From a bacterium (GTDB lineage Bacteria > Bacillota > Clostridia > Lachnospirales > Lachnospiraceae), in NCBI GenBank assembly GCA_030539165.1, contig JAUNSO010000003.1, forward strand, positions 25,278 to 89,277: a stretch of DNA of 64,000 nucleotides, in the 5' to 3' direction. The notes beneath the pieces are model-generated. The model was not told the DNA's origin, did no database searches, and saw nothing but the letters and a program-made list of their open reading frames with translations. The translations under genes and the position numbers were made by a program. This document shows, in pieces, positions 7,111 through 15,862 of this stretch; within the stretch, counting starts at the first letter, position 1; the number at the start of each line of letters is the position of its first letter.

Positions 7111-10100
7111 CTATTGATTTCTTGTAATATTCATTACATAATTTCTTGTATTTCCGTTTTGTGCTTTACATACAACTGTAATCTGCGTGGTTCCGACCGG
7201 TATATCATATGTACCTGTTCCTGCAATCGATGCATTGCCGTTAACCGGTGTCGCTCCTATCCCGATCTGTCCGATGCCATTATCAATGGTAAATGAGTAC
7301 TGGTCTGTAGCGGCATTGAAGTTCGGAATCGTTCCATAGCCATCAATATACAGATTGGACAGATAGCAGTTCGGATTGGCCGATGACTCCGGTTTTGCAC
7401 ATACTGCCTCCGGCATATTATTATATACCGGAATCTTGAATACAAGTGCTGTATTCATATCAGAGTATGCCTTTTTCATTCTGGCCGCTTCTGATGATGC
7501 TGCCTGTATATTTGTCATGTACTGATGTGAGTATAACCCATTTTCAGAGTTTACGACATTAAATTTTTGAAAATAAAGCGTATTCTGTCCTTTTTTAATA
7601 TATCGTTCACTGATATACTTCGCACTTCCCATGATGGATTTGTATCTGGAATTCCATGGTCTGTAGTACGCATCTTCGCTGCCGGCAGCATAAATCAATC
7701 CATTAATAACAGCTGTATTCCCATTTGCTGCATAAGCCCCGATATTAAAGAAATTGAACAGATTCTCAAGCCCTGACACATTTCCGGCTATACTCTGACT
7801 GGTACCTGCCGTTCCCTGCTCCTGCAGACATCTCGCTGCAAGATGATATGGTGAGATGCCCGTTGCTGTACCGGCTTCCGTAAATGTACTTGCATAGGAT
7901 CTGTTGGCTCCGTCCGTATCCGTAAAAGTGGAACTCATAAAGGAGGATGCCAGGATATTGGATACACCGGATTCATTCTGGTAGTTCTCATATTCCAATG
8001 TTTCAAACTGGAAGATACCATTTTCGTCTAAGAAGTTTCTGGGATCCAGATAAAACAGCGTTATCTCAGGAGATGCTGCTACCCAGCTGGCTCCGTCAAA
8101 TCCATACCAGTTATCTGATGTCCAGTCGTATGCCTGCGGACTGGTCGATTTCCATGAGGAAATGCTGGATTTTGAAATCAGGTTTTTGCCAACTGCAGTT
8201 TCTGCTGCCGCAACATTATTCCACTCCAGATTCGTCTTGACCGGCTGGAATGTCCAGTTTGCGTACTTATTATGCAGTGTTCTGAGCGAATTTTTATAGG
8301 ATTCCGGAAAATCAGCAATTGTCTTCTCGAATTCCTCTGTTGTCGTAACAACTGTACTGGATGCGGTTTGAATGATATTCACAAAATCTGACCGGATAAA
8401 TCCGGACTTTGTTGCTCCTGCATATTCAAATGATATCTGATACCACTTGTATCCGTCTGAGCCGTTTGTTTCCCCTGTTACCGCTACGGAATGATCAGTG
8501 TTCAGCTGTGCTACAACTGTCCCGTTCACTGCACTTTCTCTGACTCTGACTGCCGTACCCTTCACTGTACCCTTTGTCGTTCCGTCGGAAGTGCTGCTGT
8601 TCGTATTTGTCGTTGCTGCAGTGACCACTGCCTCCTCTACAGTCAGATAATCCGAACGTATATATCCGGATTGTGCATTGTTTTCATATGTAAATGCGAT
8701 GCCATACCACTTGTTGCCGTCTGATGCAGTTTTCTCATCAGTCACAGTCACTGTGTGTCCTGTACTGAGTTTACACACAATGCTGCCGTTTACCGGTTCC
8801 TTACGTACGTTTACATTGATTCCTTTGACTGCTCCTGTCCTGTGTGAAGAGGAAGAGGATGCTGATGTCGTGGTTGTCGCTGCCGCAGGCACCACTACCG
8901 TTTTCTCCTCTACCGTCAGGAAGTCAGACCTGATAAAACCGCTTAGGGAAGCTCCATTTAAGGTGAATGAAATGCCATACCATTTGTTTCCGTCTGATCC
9001 TGTTGTCTCACTTGTAACAGTTGTGATCTGGCCTGTATTCAGTTCTGTTACGATTTCACCACTCACTGCTTCCTTACGTATATTGACTTTGGTCCCCTTC
9101 ACCGTTCCCACCTTGGTAACCGTGGTGGTGGCCGCTGCCGTTGTTCCGGCAGCGGTCACATTTTGGGAGGAGGACTTTTCTACATAATCACTGCAGACAT
9201 ATCCGGTCATTGCTTCATTATTATATGTAAATGCGATCTTATACCATGTTTTCTGGTCTGCTGATGCAGATTCCAATAGTGTGACCTGCTGTCCGGTACT
9301 CAGACCACAGCATACATTAGAGGTCAGAGAGGCTGTCGTTCTGACTCTGACACCCGTTCCCTTGATCACGCCTGTTGTCCCGCTCAGTGTTGCTGAGGCT
9401 GTATTGGTTGTATTCCCTGCTGATGCAGTTGCGGTAATCGTCAAAAGATCCTCTCTGATATAGCCGGATACTCCCGCCCCGTTTACCACGCAGGCAATCT
9501 CATACCATTTCTTTCCTGTATCATCCTTGGTCGAATCCTTGATTGTCACAACAACACCACTATTCAGTACGGTCACAATACCGCCCTGTGTGGTTGCGCT
9601 GTTTCGTATACGGACATTACTGCCCTTGATCACGCCTGCCGTAGGTGTGCCTGTTGACGCTGTACCTGCAGCTGCTGTAGTGGTAGTGGCTGTTGTAGTA
9701 CCGGCTGTAACACCATTTAACAAATCCGCCCTGATATATCCGTCATAGAAAATACCATTCTTTTCTGCCTTCACACTGTACCATGTATTTCCATCTGATC
9801 CCTTGACTGAGGAAATAACCGTAACCGCCTGTCCTGTACTGAGTGTACAGCTTACATCAGAGGATCTGGAGGCCTCTGTCCTGACAATGACATTCGTTCC
9901 CTTGACAGTTGTTGTCGCAGCTCCGCCTGTTGTGGAAGTGGTGGATGCTGCTGTTGTTGATGCCGCTGCTCCGGCTATTGCTTCACCCTTCTTGACCAGA
10001 TCGGATCTGATATATCCTTCCGCTCCGGATACCTTGACCTTATACCACTTGTTTCCATCAGTTCCTGTGATTTCGTCTGTAATGATCAATGCTTCATCTT

Positions 10101-10305
10101 TTTTGACGCAGCACACAACATATCCATTCGTAGATGCCGATTCCCGTACACGACCACTGGCACATGCAACAGTTCCGTTTGCAGAGGTATAGGCATAGAC
10201 ATCAGCTCCAAATAACGCAAAAGAAGCAACAATGAATACAATTGCCGCTCCTGCCGCAAGGATAGAGTATCCCCTTCTGCTATTCCCCTTAGTGCTCTGA
10301 ATCAT
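7111..10305 (-). CDS. Secreted cell-wall glucosaminidase with seven SH3b repeats
   Basis: 1064 residues. A signal peptide (about 1-38) precedes seven bacterial SH3 repeats (about 45-650), each of the form VKGTNVRVR ... LSTGQ ... DGNKWYGI ... GYIRSDFL, separated by Thr/Ala/Ser-rich linkers. A glucosaminidase-type lysozyme-fold domain follows (about 665-960) with the characteristic AARCLQEQGTAG segment, where the Glu is the expected catalytic acid, and a C-terminal cadherin-like beta-sandwich (about 975-1064). This architecture matches LytD-like N-acetylglucosaminidases that cut peptidoglycan, with SH3b modules binding the wall. GAGGAG lies upstream of the ATG at 10305. It has its own promoter with an upstream inverted repeat and is followed by the cohesin-like membrane protein. 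Confidence 0.88.
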   Translation of the reverse strand: MIQSTKGNSRRGYSILAAGAAIVFIVASFALFGADVYAYTSANGTVACASGRVRESASTNGYVVCCVKKDEALIITDEITGTDGNKWYKVKVSGAEGYIRSDLVKKGEAIAGAAASTTAASTTSTTGGAATTTVKGTNVIVRTEASRSSDVSCTLSTGQAVTVISSVKGSDGNTWYSVKAEKNGIFYDGYIRADLLNGVTAGTTTATTTTAAAGTASTGTPTAGVIKGSNVRIRNSATTQGGIVTVLNSGVVVTIKDSTKDDTGKKWYEIACVVNGAGVSGYIREDLLTITATASAGNTTNTASATLSGTTGVIKGTGVRVRTTASLTSNVCCGLSTGQQVTLLESASADQKTWYKIAFTYNNEAMTGYVCSDYVEKSSSQNVTAAGTTAAATTTVTKVGTVKGTKVNIRKEAVSGEIVTELNTGQITTVTSETTGSDGNKWYGISFTLNGASLSGFIRSDFLTVEEKTVVVPAAATTTTSASSSSSHRTGAVKGINVNVRKEPVNGSIVCKLSTGHTVTVTDEKTASDGNKWYGIAFTYENNAQSGYIRSDYLTVEEAVVTAATTNTNSSTSDGTTKGTVKGTAVRVRESAVNGTVVAQLNTDHSVAVTGETNGSDGYKWYQISFEYAGATKSGFIRSDFVNIIQTASSTVVTTTEEFEKTIADFPESYKNSLRTLHNKYANWTFQPVKTNLEWNNVAAAETAVGKNLISKSSISSWKSTSPQAYDWTSDNWYGFDGASWVAASPEITLFYLDPRNFLDENGIFQFETLEYENYQNESGVSNILASSFMSSTFTDTDGANRSYASTFTEAGTATGISPYHLAARCLQEQGTAGTSQSIAGNVSGLENLFNFFNIGAYAANGNTAVINGLIYAAGSEDAYYRPWNSRYKSIMGSAKYISERYIKKGQNTLYFQKFNVVNSENGLYSHQYMTNIQAASSEAARMKKAYSDMNTALVFKIPVYNNMPEAVCAKPESSANPNCYLSNLYIDGYGTIPNFNAATDQYSFTIDNGIGQIGIGATPVNGNASIAGTGTYDIPVGTTQITVVCKAQNGNTRNYVMNITRNQ
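8355..10180. repeat. Seven tandem SH3b-encoding modules
   Basis: About 250-290 bp per module including linkers. Modules 5, 6 and 7 (nearest the catalytic domain) are the most alike (VRKEAVSGEIV, VRKEPVNGSIV, VRESAVNGTVV), which suggests the most recent duplications. Confidence 0.8.
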
Positions 10306-10429
10306 AATACGATTCTCCTCATCGAGTGTTGACCGTTTCAGTCAGTAATAGAAACTGTCGCGTTTCGGATGTGTATTTCCCCAAATAGCACATCCTCAAG
10401 AGATTTCCCCACTTTCTTATCTCATCATT

Positions 10430-10458
10430 ATCATACAACCGATAAGGGCTTATGTCAA
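10430..10458 (-). promoter_or_regulatory. Promoter of the SH3b glucosaminidase operon
   Basis: Minus-strand TTGACA (10453-10458), 17-bp spacer, TATGAT (10430-10435). The leader to the ATG at 10305 is about 120 nt. Confidence 0.78.
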
Positions 10459-10460
10459 CC

Positions 10461-10496
10461 AAATGTTGTAACAATTTTTTAATAATTACAACATTT
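10461..10496. promoter_or_regulatory. Inverted repeat abutting the -35 of the glucosaminidase promoter
   Basis: AAATGTTGTAA (10461-10471), 14 AT-rich bases, TTACAACATTT (10486-10496): a perfect 11-bp inverted repeat ending 2 bp from the -35. The position suits an activator or a repressor binding as a spaced dimer. It does not fit the WalR pattern of two TGTAAT-like hexamers with a 5-bp gap. Confidence 0.65.
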
Positions 10497-10531
10497 AGTA
10501 TCATTCAATATTCATTGACCGTCTGGGTCAT

Positions 10532-11299
10532 TTATAAAATAACAGCACATGTCATAATGCATGCCATCATGGCCAGCGCAGCGGCATCTGCCCCTTTCAA
10601 ACAGTATTTCTTATATCCACTGTTTCTGTTTCTCAGGTGAAAGCCTCTCAGTTCTGTCGAAACAGCTGCCCCATCAATTTTTTTAACCGAGCTGATCAAA
10701 AGAGGGACACATAATGGCATCAGAAGTCTGATCTTCTTAAAAAAGTTTTTGGTATCGAATTCCACTCCCCGTGCTGTCTGGGCTTCCATAATACCTGCCA
10801 TCTCCTGTGAAAATAACGGAATAAACCTCAAGGTGGTTGTCAGAGCAAATGTGTACTGATACGGAATTCCAACCTTCTCTACCAATACATTTGACAGATC
10901 ACTCATCCTTGTCACGGACAGCATCAGTCCGATCGGCATAGTAGCTGCAAAGAGACGCAGTACAAACAGAAGTGAAAAGGAAAGTCCCCGATCTGTTATG
11001 ACCAGTCCGAACGGCAAATGCAACAGAGCAGTCCCTTCTCTGACAAACAGAATCTGAATCACAAACAGAAATGCCGAAAACTTCACAAGCGCACGCAGCA
11101 TATTGAGTGAACGCAGAAGAACCTCTTTCCCTGCCACTCCTGCTAACAGCAGATTCAGTACGATGATTCCCAGTACAAACAGATGCCGGTCACATATGAA
11201 GCAGGCTACACATAATAAAAAAGCAATCAACAGCTTCGTCAGCGGGTTCAGCCTATGTAAAAATGATGTTCCCTGAATATAATCTAAAAATCCACCCAT
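10532..11299 (-). CDS. ecfT: ECF transporter transmembrane component EcfT
   Basis: 255-residue polytopic membrane protein of the CbiQ/EcfT family, the T subunit that couples two ATPases to a substrate-binding S component. Visible marks are the N-terminal SFLHRLNPLTKLLIAF and the two coupling-helix Ala-Arg-Gly type segments, notably AQTARGVEF near residue 170 and the following basic region. It is the last gene of a trpP-ecfA-ecfA-ecfT operon, 2 bp after the preceding ATPase stop, so the four subunits are co-transcribed behind a Trp T-box. Confidence 0.92.
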   Translation of the reverse strand: MGGFLDYIQGTSFLHRLNPLTKLLIAFLLCVACFICDRHLFVLGIIVLNLLLAGVAGKEVLLRSLNMLRALVKFSAFLFVIQILFVREGTALLHLPFGLVITDRGLSFSLLFVLRLFAATMPIGLMLSVTRMSDLSNVLVEKVGIPYQYTFALTTTLRFIPLFSQEMAGIMEAQTARGVEFDTKNFFKKIRLLMPLCVPLLISSVKKIDGAAVSTELRGFHLRNRNSGYKKYCLKGADAAALAMMACIMTCAVIL

Positions 11300-11301
11300 T
11301 T

Positions 11302-12108
11302 CTATGCCCTCCTTTGCTGCAGTTCATGGATACGTTCTGCCATGTCATTCACACTGTAGACACCGTGAAAGGTCGTACCCAGCTCCATCGCCAGCATCGG
11401 TATCTGGGCAGGAAGCACGCTTGCACGCCGCAGCAGCGCCATATCTGTCATGACTTCTTCACATGCTCCATCTCCGATCAGACGGCCCTCATTCAATACA
11501 AGCACTCTGTCCGCATAGTCCTGTACGAGTTCCATATCATGTGTGATCATCATAATGGTCGTGCCTGCTCTGTGAAGCTCTCTAACCAATTCCATAATCT
11601 GAACACATTCACGATAATCCAGCCCTGTTGTCGGCTCATCGAGAATCAGCAGCTTTGGCTCACATACCAGTATGGACGCCAGTGCCACCCTCTGTCTCTC
11701 CCCACGGCTCAGATGAAACGGATCCTGCTCTCCCCTGAACTGAAACTGCTCTATGATGCGGTCACAACGTTTTTCACACAATGCCTGATCCTTCAGAATA
11801 TAGGATAATCCAAACATGATCTCTCCCCTGATGGTATTCTGGCAAATCTGTCTGTCCGGGTTTTGAAATAAATATCCCACAGACCTTGCAAGCATTGAGG
11901 ATTTTGTTGTCTTTGTATTCTGTCCCTGAATCAGTACATCGCCTGTTTTAGGTTTCAGCAAACCATTGCATAGCTTACTGATTGTAGATTTTCCTGCCCC
12001 GTTCTCACCAATCAGGGCAGCAAACTCACCCTCTTGAATATGAAAGGAAACATCATGAATCAAGGTATCCTGTTGATATGAAAAACATACGTTATTAAAT
12101 TTAAGCAT
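11302..12108 (-). CDS. ecfA: ECF transporter ATPase EcfA (second copy)
   Basis: 268-residue ABC ATPase with Walker A GENGAGKST, a Q-loop FQNPDRQIC, a degenerate ABC signature LSRGERQRVALA instead of LSGGQ, and Walker B LLILDEPTTGLD. Pairs with the neighbouring EcfA; the start overlaps that gene by 8 bp, indicating translational coupling. Asymmetric signature sequences are known for heterodimeric ECF ATPases, so this one may contribute the weaker catalytic site. Confidence 0.92.
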   Translation of the reverse strand: MLKFNNVCFSYQQDTLIHDVSFHIQEGEFAALIGENGAGKSTISKLCNGLLKPKTGDVLIQGQNTKTTKSSMLARSVGYLFQNPDRQICQNTIRGEIMFGLSYILKDQALCEKRCDRIIEQFQFRGEQDPFHLSRGERQRVALASILVCEPKLLILDEPTTGLDYRECVQIMELVRELHRAGTTIMMITHDMELVQDYADRVLVLNEGRLIGDGACEEVMTDMALLRRASVLPAQIPMLAMELGTTFHGVYSVNDMAERIHELQQRRA

Positions 12109-12958
12109 GTATTAACACTTCCTCTACCATTTTTTTTGCTTCTGCTATACTGACCGGTACTGTATCGATATGGCAGCCTCTCTTCTTCAGCGTATCAGCC
12201 AGTGTAATCATCCTCGGTACATTAACCCCCAGCTTCTCCAGCTCTTCCTTGTGCTCCAGAACCATTCTTGTCTGACCGTCATATTCGATCCTGCCCTCGT
12301 GAAAGACCAGCAGTCTTCTGACATATTCGCAAAGCAGCATGATTTTCTGTTCAACAATCACAATTGTCATATGATACTGCTGATTCAGTATCCGCAGCAT
12401 TTCAAATATCTGTCTTGAACCTGCCGGATCCAGTTCACCTGTCGGTTCATCCAGAATCAGCAGCTGGGGCCTCAGTGCGATCATAGCCGCGATTGCTACC
12501 TTCTGCTTCTGACCTCCACTGAGTGTGCTGATGGTTCTGTTACGCAGATGTGAGATTCCGATTGTCTCCAATGCTGTCTGTATCCGTTCCTCTATCTCTT
12601 CGTGCGGAATCTGAAAATTCTCCAGTCCAAACAGGATTTCATCTTCTACAATGGTCGCTACCATCTGTGCATCCACATCCTGAAAAACACTCCCGATGAA
12701 TCTTGACAGCTCGACCGGTTTGACCTCTACCGTATCCATGCCGTTTATGGTAACTGCTCCGTAAAAATCTCCTGCATAGTGGTGTGGAATCATCCCGTTC
12801 AGGGCGCAGGTAAAAGAAGTCTTTCCTGCGCCGCTGCTGCCGATGATGCCTACAAATTCACCCTTGGCAATATCCAGGCTGATGTCCTTTAATGCAAAGT
12901 CCTGCCCCTGTTTATATTGAAAATTCAGATTCTCTATATGAATCATAGGTGTATGCAT
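12101..12958 (-). CDS. ecfA: ECF transporter ATPase EcfA (first copy)
   Basis: 285-residue ABC ATPase with Walker A GSSGAGKTS, Q-loop FQDVDAQ, intact signature LSGGQKQKVAIA and Walker B LLILDEPTGELDP, the last reading typical of EcfA proteins. A strong AGGAGG site lies 7 bp before the ATG. Forms the motor with the second EcfA; 18 bp after the S component stop. Confidence 0.93.
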   Translation of the reverse strand: MHTPMIHIENLNFQYKQGQDFALKDISLDIAKGEFVGIIGSSGAGKTSFTCALNGMIPHHYAGDFYGAVTINGMDTVEVKPVELSRFIGSVFQDVDAQMVATIVEDEILFGLENFQIPHEEIEERIQTALETIGISHLRNRTISTLSGGQKQKVAIAAMIALRPQLLILDEPTGELDPAGSRQIFEMLRILNQQYHMTIVIVEQKIMLLCEYVRRLLVFHEGRIEYDGQTRMVLEHKEELEKLGVNVPRMITLADTLKKRGCHIDTVPVSIAEAKKMVEEVLIHA

Positions 12959-12976
12959 ATCATTTCCTCCTGATAT

Positions 12977-13540
12977 CTACTTCTTCAGTGCCAGCTTCAA
13001 TGGGATATACAGCACCTGTACGATAATGGCATTGATGAATGCTGTTCCAAATATAATTGCCATAAAGGCTGCAAGCGGTGTCGGTGTGATTTCTGCTCCT
13101 GTATAGTACATCACATACATAATGCCGATAAAGGCGAACCCGCTGATCAGTGTGCTGATAAAGGTACATACAACCGGACTGAGTGAAAGCTTTCCGATAT
13201 TCATCGGAATCTTAAGCAGCAAAACCATGGCTACTGCTCCGAGCAGTTCACTTCCAAAATTGATATATGGCTGTCCCGGGAAGAACTGGCATACAGCACC
13301 TGCCAGAATACCAATGATCGCTGCCTCCTTGACACGAGGGCGGATCAGTAAAACGATGAGACAATACATTGCAATGATAAAGTTCGGTTTCATGCCGAAA
13401 TTAATCACTGATCCTACAAAAAACTTCAACACTGCACCTGCTGCCAGTAAAATACCGATCAACAGGATTTCCTGTACTCCAAGACCCTTCTTTTCCTCTG
13501 TTGCTACTTCTCTTTTGTTCATTGCTGTTACGTTTTCCAT
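12977..13540 (-). CDS. trpP: ECF transporter S component, probable tryptophan transporter TrpP
   Basis: 187 residues from the ATG at 13540, chosen because AAAGGATGG lies 8 bp upstream; upstream in-frame ATGs lack a ribosome site. After a short charged N-terminus come about five to six hydrophobic helices with the sequence pattern of TrpP-type S components (GVQEILLIGILLAAGAVLKF, a conserved FFPGQPYINFGSELLG loop). It leads a dedicated ecfA-ecfA-ecfT operon and is preceded by a T-box leader with a TGG specifier, so uptake of tryptophan (or indole/anthranilate-like precursors, less likely) is strongly suggested. The specificity call combines family resemblance with the regulatory evidence. Confidence 0.85.
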   Translation of the reverse strand: MENVTAMNKREVATEEKKGLGVQEILLIGILLAAGAVLKFFVGSVINFGMKPNFIIAMYCLIVLLIRPRVKEAAIIGILAGAVCQFFPGQPYINFGSELLGAVAMVLLLKIPMNIGKLSLSPVVCTFISTLISGFAFIGIMYVMYYTGAEITPTPLAAFMAIIFGTAFINAIIVQVLYIPLKLALKK

Positions 13541-13686
13541 GATGATTTCCATCCTTTCTTTGAGCACTGCGGCTCCGTGGCTTCAGGCTGGCTACCTGAA
13601 TGATTAAAAGTGAACAGTTCGCCATCATGTTGGTCTGTGATCAGAGCAGTCCGTTTTCGTATGATAGGATGACTTTCCTAAAGTAC

Positions 13687-13970
13687 AAAAAAGTCTGTCC
13701 TCATAGTATTGCTACTATAAGGACAGACTTGATATACTGAGTCTGCGGTACCACCTTAATTGATCTGCTGTATACAGATCCTCTCTCACAAAAATGCCAA
13801 CACATTTTCTGCCGGTAACGTCGGCCTACGTCTCGGGTACTCAGCTTGCGCCTTTACCTCGCCCTCCATGGTCCATTTGCCATCTCGCATTTCCGCAGGA
13901 TTCTCAGCTCCACCTGCTCTCTGTGGGTGCGTCTTATGGTTTGATCTCCACATCAACGGTTTTTTTATTT
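13687..13970 (-). ncRNA. T-box riboswitch leader with Trp specifier
   Basis: Minus-strand T-box sequence AAGGTGGTACCGCAG (GGTACCACC at 13747-13755 on plus), terminator at 13687-13730 (AAGTCTGTCC paired with GGACAGACTT followed by T run), a GGTGGAGCTGAGAATCC-type stem I segment, and the specifier context AAATGGACC with TGG at 13873-13875. This predicts transcription of the ECF operon only when tRNA-Trp is uncharged. Confidence 0.92.
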
Positions 13971-13976
13971 GTACAG

Positions 13977-14005
13977 ATATTATCATGCTCATTTTGTTTT
14001 GTCAA
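13977..14005 (-). promoter_or_regulatory. Promoter of the Trp T-box / ECF operon
   Basis: Minus-strand TTGACA (14000-14005), 17-bp spacer, TAATAT (13977-13982), starting 4 bp after the stop codon of the zinc-ribbon/HTH gene. Confidence 0.8.
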
Positions 14006-14009
14006 CAGT

Positions 14010-14456
14010 TTATCTCATAAATCTTCTCTCGCCGTCTTCGCCTCTGTTTGCAGAACCGAATCCATGTACTTTACTGCTGTGAGCTGCCCTGCTGTCAGCA
14101 ATAGAATCTTTTCTCATCTTACTCTCACAGGAAGCACAGTACTTTCCAGACCGGATATCGATGCCGCAGATCTCGCAATGTAAAAAAGCAACAGAGTCCG
14201 GAGTGACTTCCAGTCTCTCTTCCTTCAGCATCTGTCTGATTTTGGCCTGAGAAACATCAGTTGCCTCAGATATCTCCGCCGCTGTAGCCCCGTTATGGGA
14301 CTCAATATATAAGCGTACCTTCCCGTAATCATCATACTCAAGACTACGGCATTCGCTGCACTGATACTCTCCGACACCCTTATACACAAGAGAACCACCG
14401 CATACGCAGCAATGGGTCGGTCTGCCGTATGTAATATACCCCAAATCCTTAGCCAT
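14010..14456 (-). CDS. Zinc-ribbon and helix-turn-helix protein, YvyF-like
   Basis: 148 residues. Two Cys clusters flank a helical DNA-binding-like region: CCVCGGSL...CSEC (about 17-36), then a helix-turn-helix-like GATAAEISEATDVSQAKIRQMLKEE (about 57-81, abbreviated here), then CEICGIDIRSGKYCASCESK. This order resembles the flagellar-operon protein family typified by YvyF, though no flagellar gene is in the window. The C-terminal 30 residues are charged and probably disordered. It lies 95 bp after purD in the same direction and ends at the Trp T-box promoter. Function unknown; a regulator is plausible. Confidence 0.65.
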   Translation of the reverse strand: MAKDLGYITYGRPTHCCVCGGSLVYKGVGEYQCSECRSLEYDDYGKVRLYIESHNGATAAEISEATDVSQAKIRQMLKEERLEVTPDSVAFLHCEICGIDIRSGKYCASCESKMRKDSIADSRAAHSSKVHGFGSANRGEDGERRFMR

Positions 14457-14551
14457 ATCATCATCCCCTGTTTATGCATATTTAGAATTCACTGACAAAT
14501 AAATCTTAGCAATTTCTTTATGCAAATACTATCTACATTCTAGCCTATTTG

Positions 14552-15823
14552 TCACACTTCGTCAATGGCTTTGCCAATATCGCCTCTGCAATATTTATTG
14601 TCATATGTAATCCATCCGGTGGCTTCATAAGCATTTTTTCTTGCGGTCTTCAGATCTGCACCCTTAGCCGTCACACCCAAAACACGTCCTCCGTTTGTGA
14701 CAATCTCTCCATCCCTGAATTTTGTGCCGGCATGAAATACATAGTAGTCATCCTTGTTTTCAAAGCTCTCCAGTCCGTGTATCGGCAGCCCTTTCTCGTA
14801 ATGCTCCGGATATCCGTCAGATGCAAGAACGACACATACCGCTGCATTATCCTCGAACTGCAGGTCTATCTGATCCAGATGACCGTCTATGCAGGCTTCC
14901 ATCACCTCAATGATGTCATTTTTCATTCTGGGCAGGACTACCTGTGCCTCCGGATCTCCAAATCTTGCATTGTATTCAAGCACCTTGGGGCCATCCTTTG
15001 TCAGCATCAGCCCGAAGAAAATGATCCCCTTGAATTCTCTTCCTTCAGCAGCCATAGCATCTACTGTTTTCTGATAAATATGTTCCCTGCAGAACCGGTC
15101 AACCTCTTCTGTATAAAACGGACTTGGCGAAAATGTGCCCATACCTCCGGTATTCAGTCCCTGATCTCCATCCTTTGCCCGCTTGTGATCCTGTGCTGAG
15201 GTCATGATCTGAATCGTCTTTCCATCAACATAAGATAAAACCGAAACCTCTCGTCCTGTCATAAATTCCTCGATCACGATCCTGTTTCCGGCAGAGCCAA
15301 ACTGTTTATCCAGCATAATGGTTTTCACCCCTGCACGTGCTTCCTCCCGTGTATGACAAATCAGGACTCCTTTTCCAAGTGCCAGACCATCCGCTTTGAG
15401 TACGATCGGCATTGCGGCTGTCTCCAGATATGCCAGTGCTGCCTCAGGAGTGTCAAAATTCTCGTAGCCTGCAGTCGGAATTCCGTATTTTTTCATCAGA
15501 TCCTTTGAAAATGCTTTGCTGCCCTCAAGGATTGCTGCATTCTTTCTTGGTCCGAATACACGCAGTCCTGCTGCTTCAAAGGCATCTACTGCCCCTGCCA
15601 CTAACGGGTCGTCCGGTCCGACAATTGTAAAATCTATCTGCTCTTTCTGTGCAAATGCTACCAGCTTATCAAATTCCATAACACCAATATCAACACACTC
15701 TGCAAGTGCAGCAATGCCGGCATTGCCGGGTGCACAGTATAATTTGCTTACCTTAGAACTCTTTGCCACGCACATGGCTATGGCATGCTCTCTGCCGCCT
15801 CCGCCTACGATTAATACCCTCAT
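14552..15823 (-). CDS. purD: Phosphoribosylamine-glycine ligase
   Basis: 423 residues, cytoplasmic, second step of purine synthesis: joins glycine to phosphoribosylamine with ATP. Starts MRVLIVGGGGREHAIA, the N-terminal signature of GARS, and carries the ATP-grasp segments VLKADGLALGKGV, GREVSVLSYVDG and LEYNARFGDPEAQV. Length is normal. Third of purE-purM-purD, 39 bp after purM. Confidence 0.97.
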   Translation of the reverse strand: MRVLIVGGGGREHAIAMCVAKSSKVSKLYCAPGNAGIAALAECVDIGVMEFDKLVAFAQKEQIDFTIVGPDDPLVAGAVDAFEAAGLRVFGPRKNAAILEGSKAFSKDLMKKYGIPTAGYENFDTPEAALAYLETAAMPIVLKADGLALGKGVLICHTREEARAGVKTIMLDKQFGSAGNRIVIEEFMTGREVSVLSYVDGKTIQIMTSAQDHKRAKDGDQGLNTGGMGTFSPSPFYTEEVDRFCREHIYQKTVDAMAAEGREFKGIIFFGLMLTKDGPKVLEYNARFGDPEAQVVLPRMKNDIIEVMEACIDGHLDQIDLQFEDNAAVCVVLASDGYPEHYEKGLPIHGLESFENKDDYYVFHAGTKFRDGEIVTNGGRVLGVTAKGADLKTARKNAYEATGWITYDNKYCRGDIGKAIDEV

Positions 15824-15862
15824 GATCTGCTGACCTCCGTTATTTTAATATATGCTCCTGTA

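Noticed and set aside
10499..10531. TGACC...GGTCA hairpin after ecfT as terminator
   Set aside because: Only five pairs and no U tract.
14549..15199. 216-codon plus-strand frame opposite purD
   Set aside because: Antisense shadow of purD with no ribosome site or recognisable domain.
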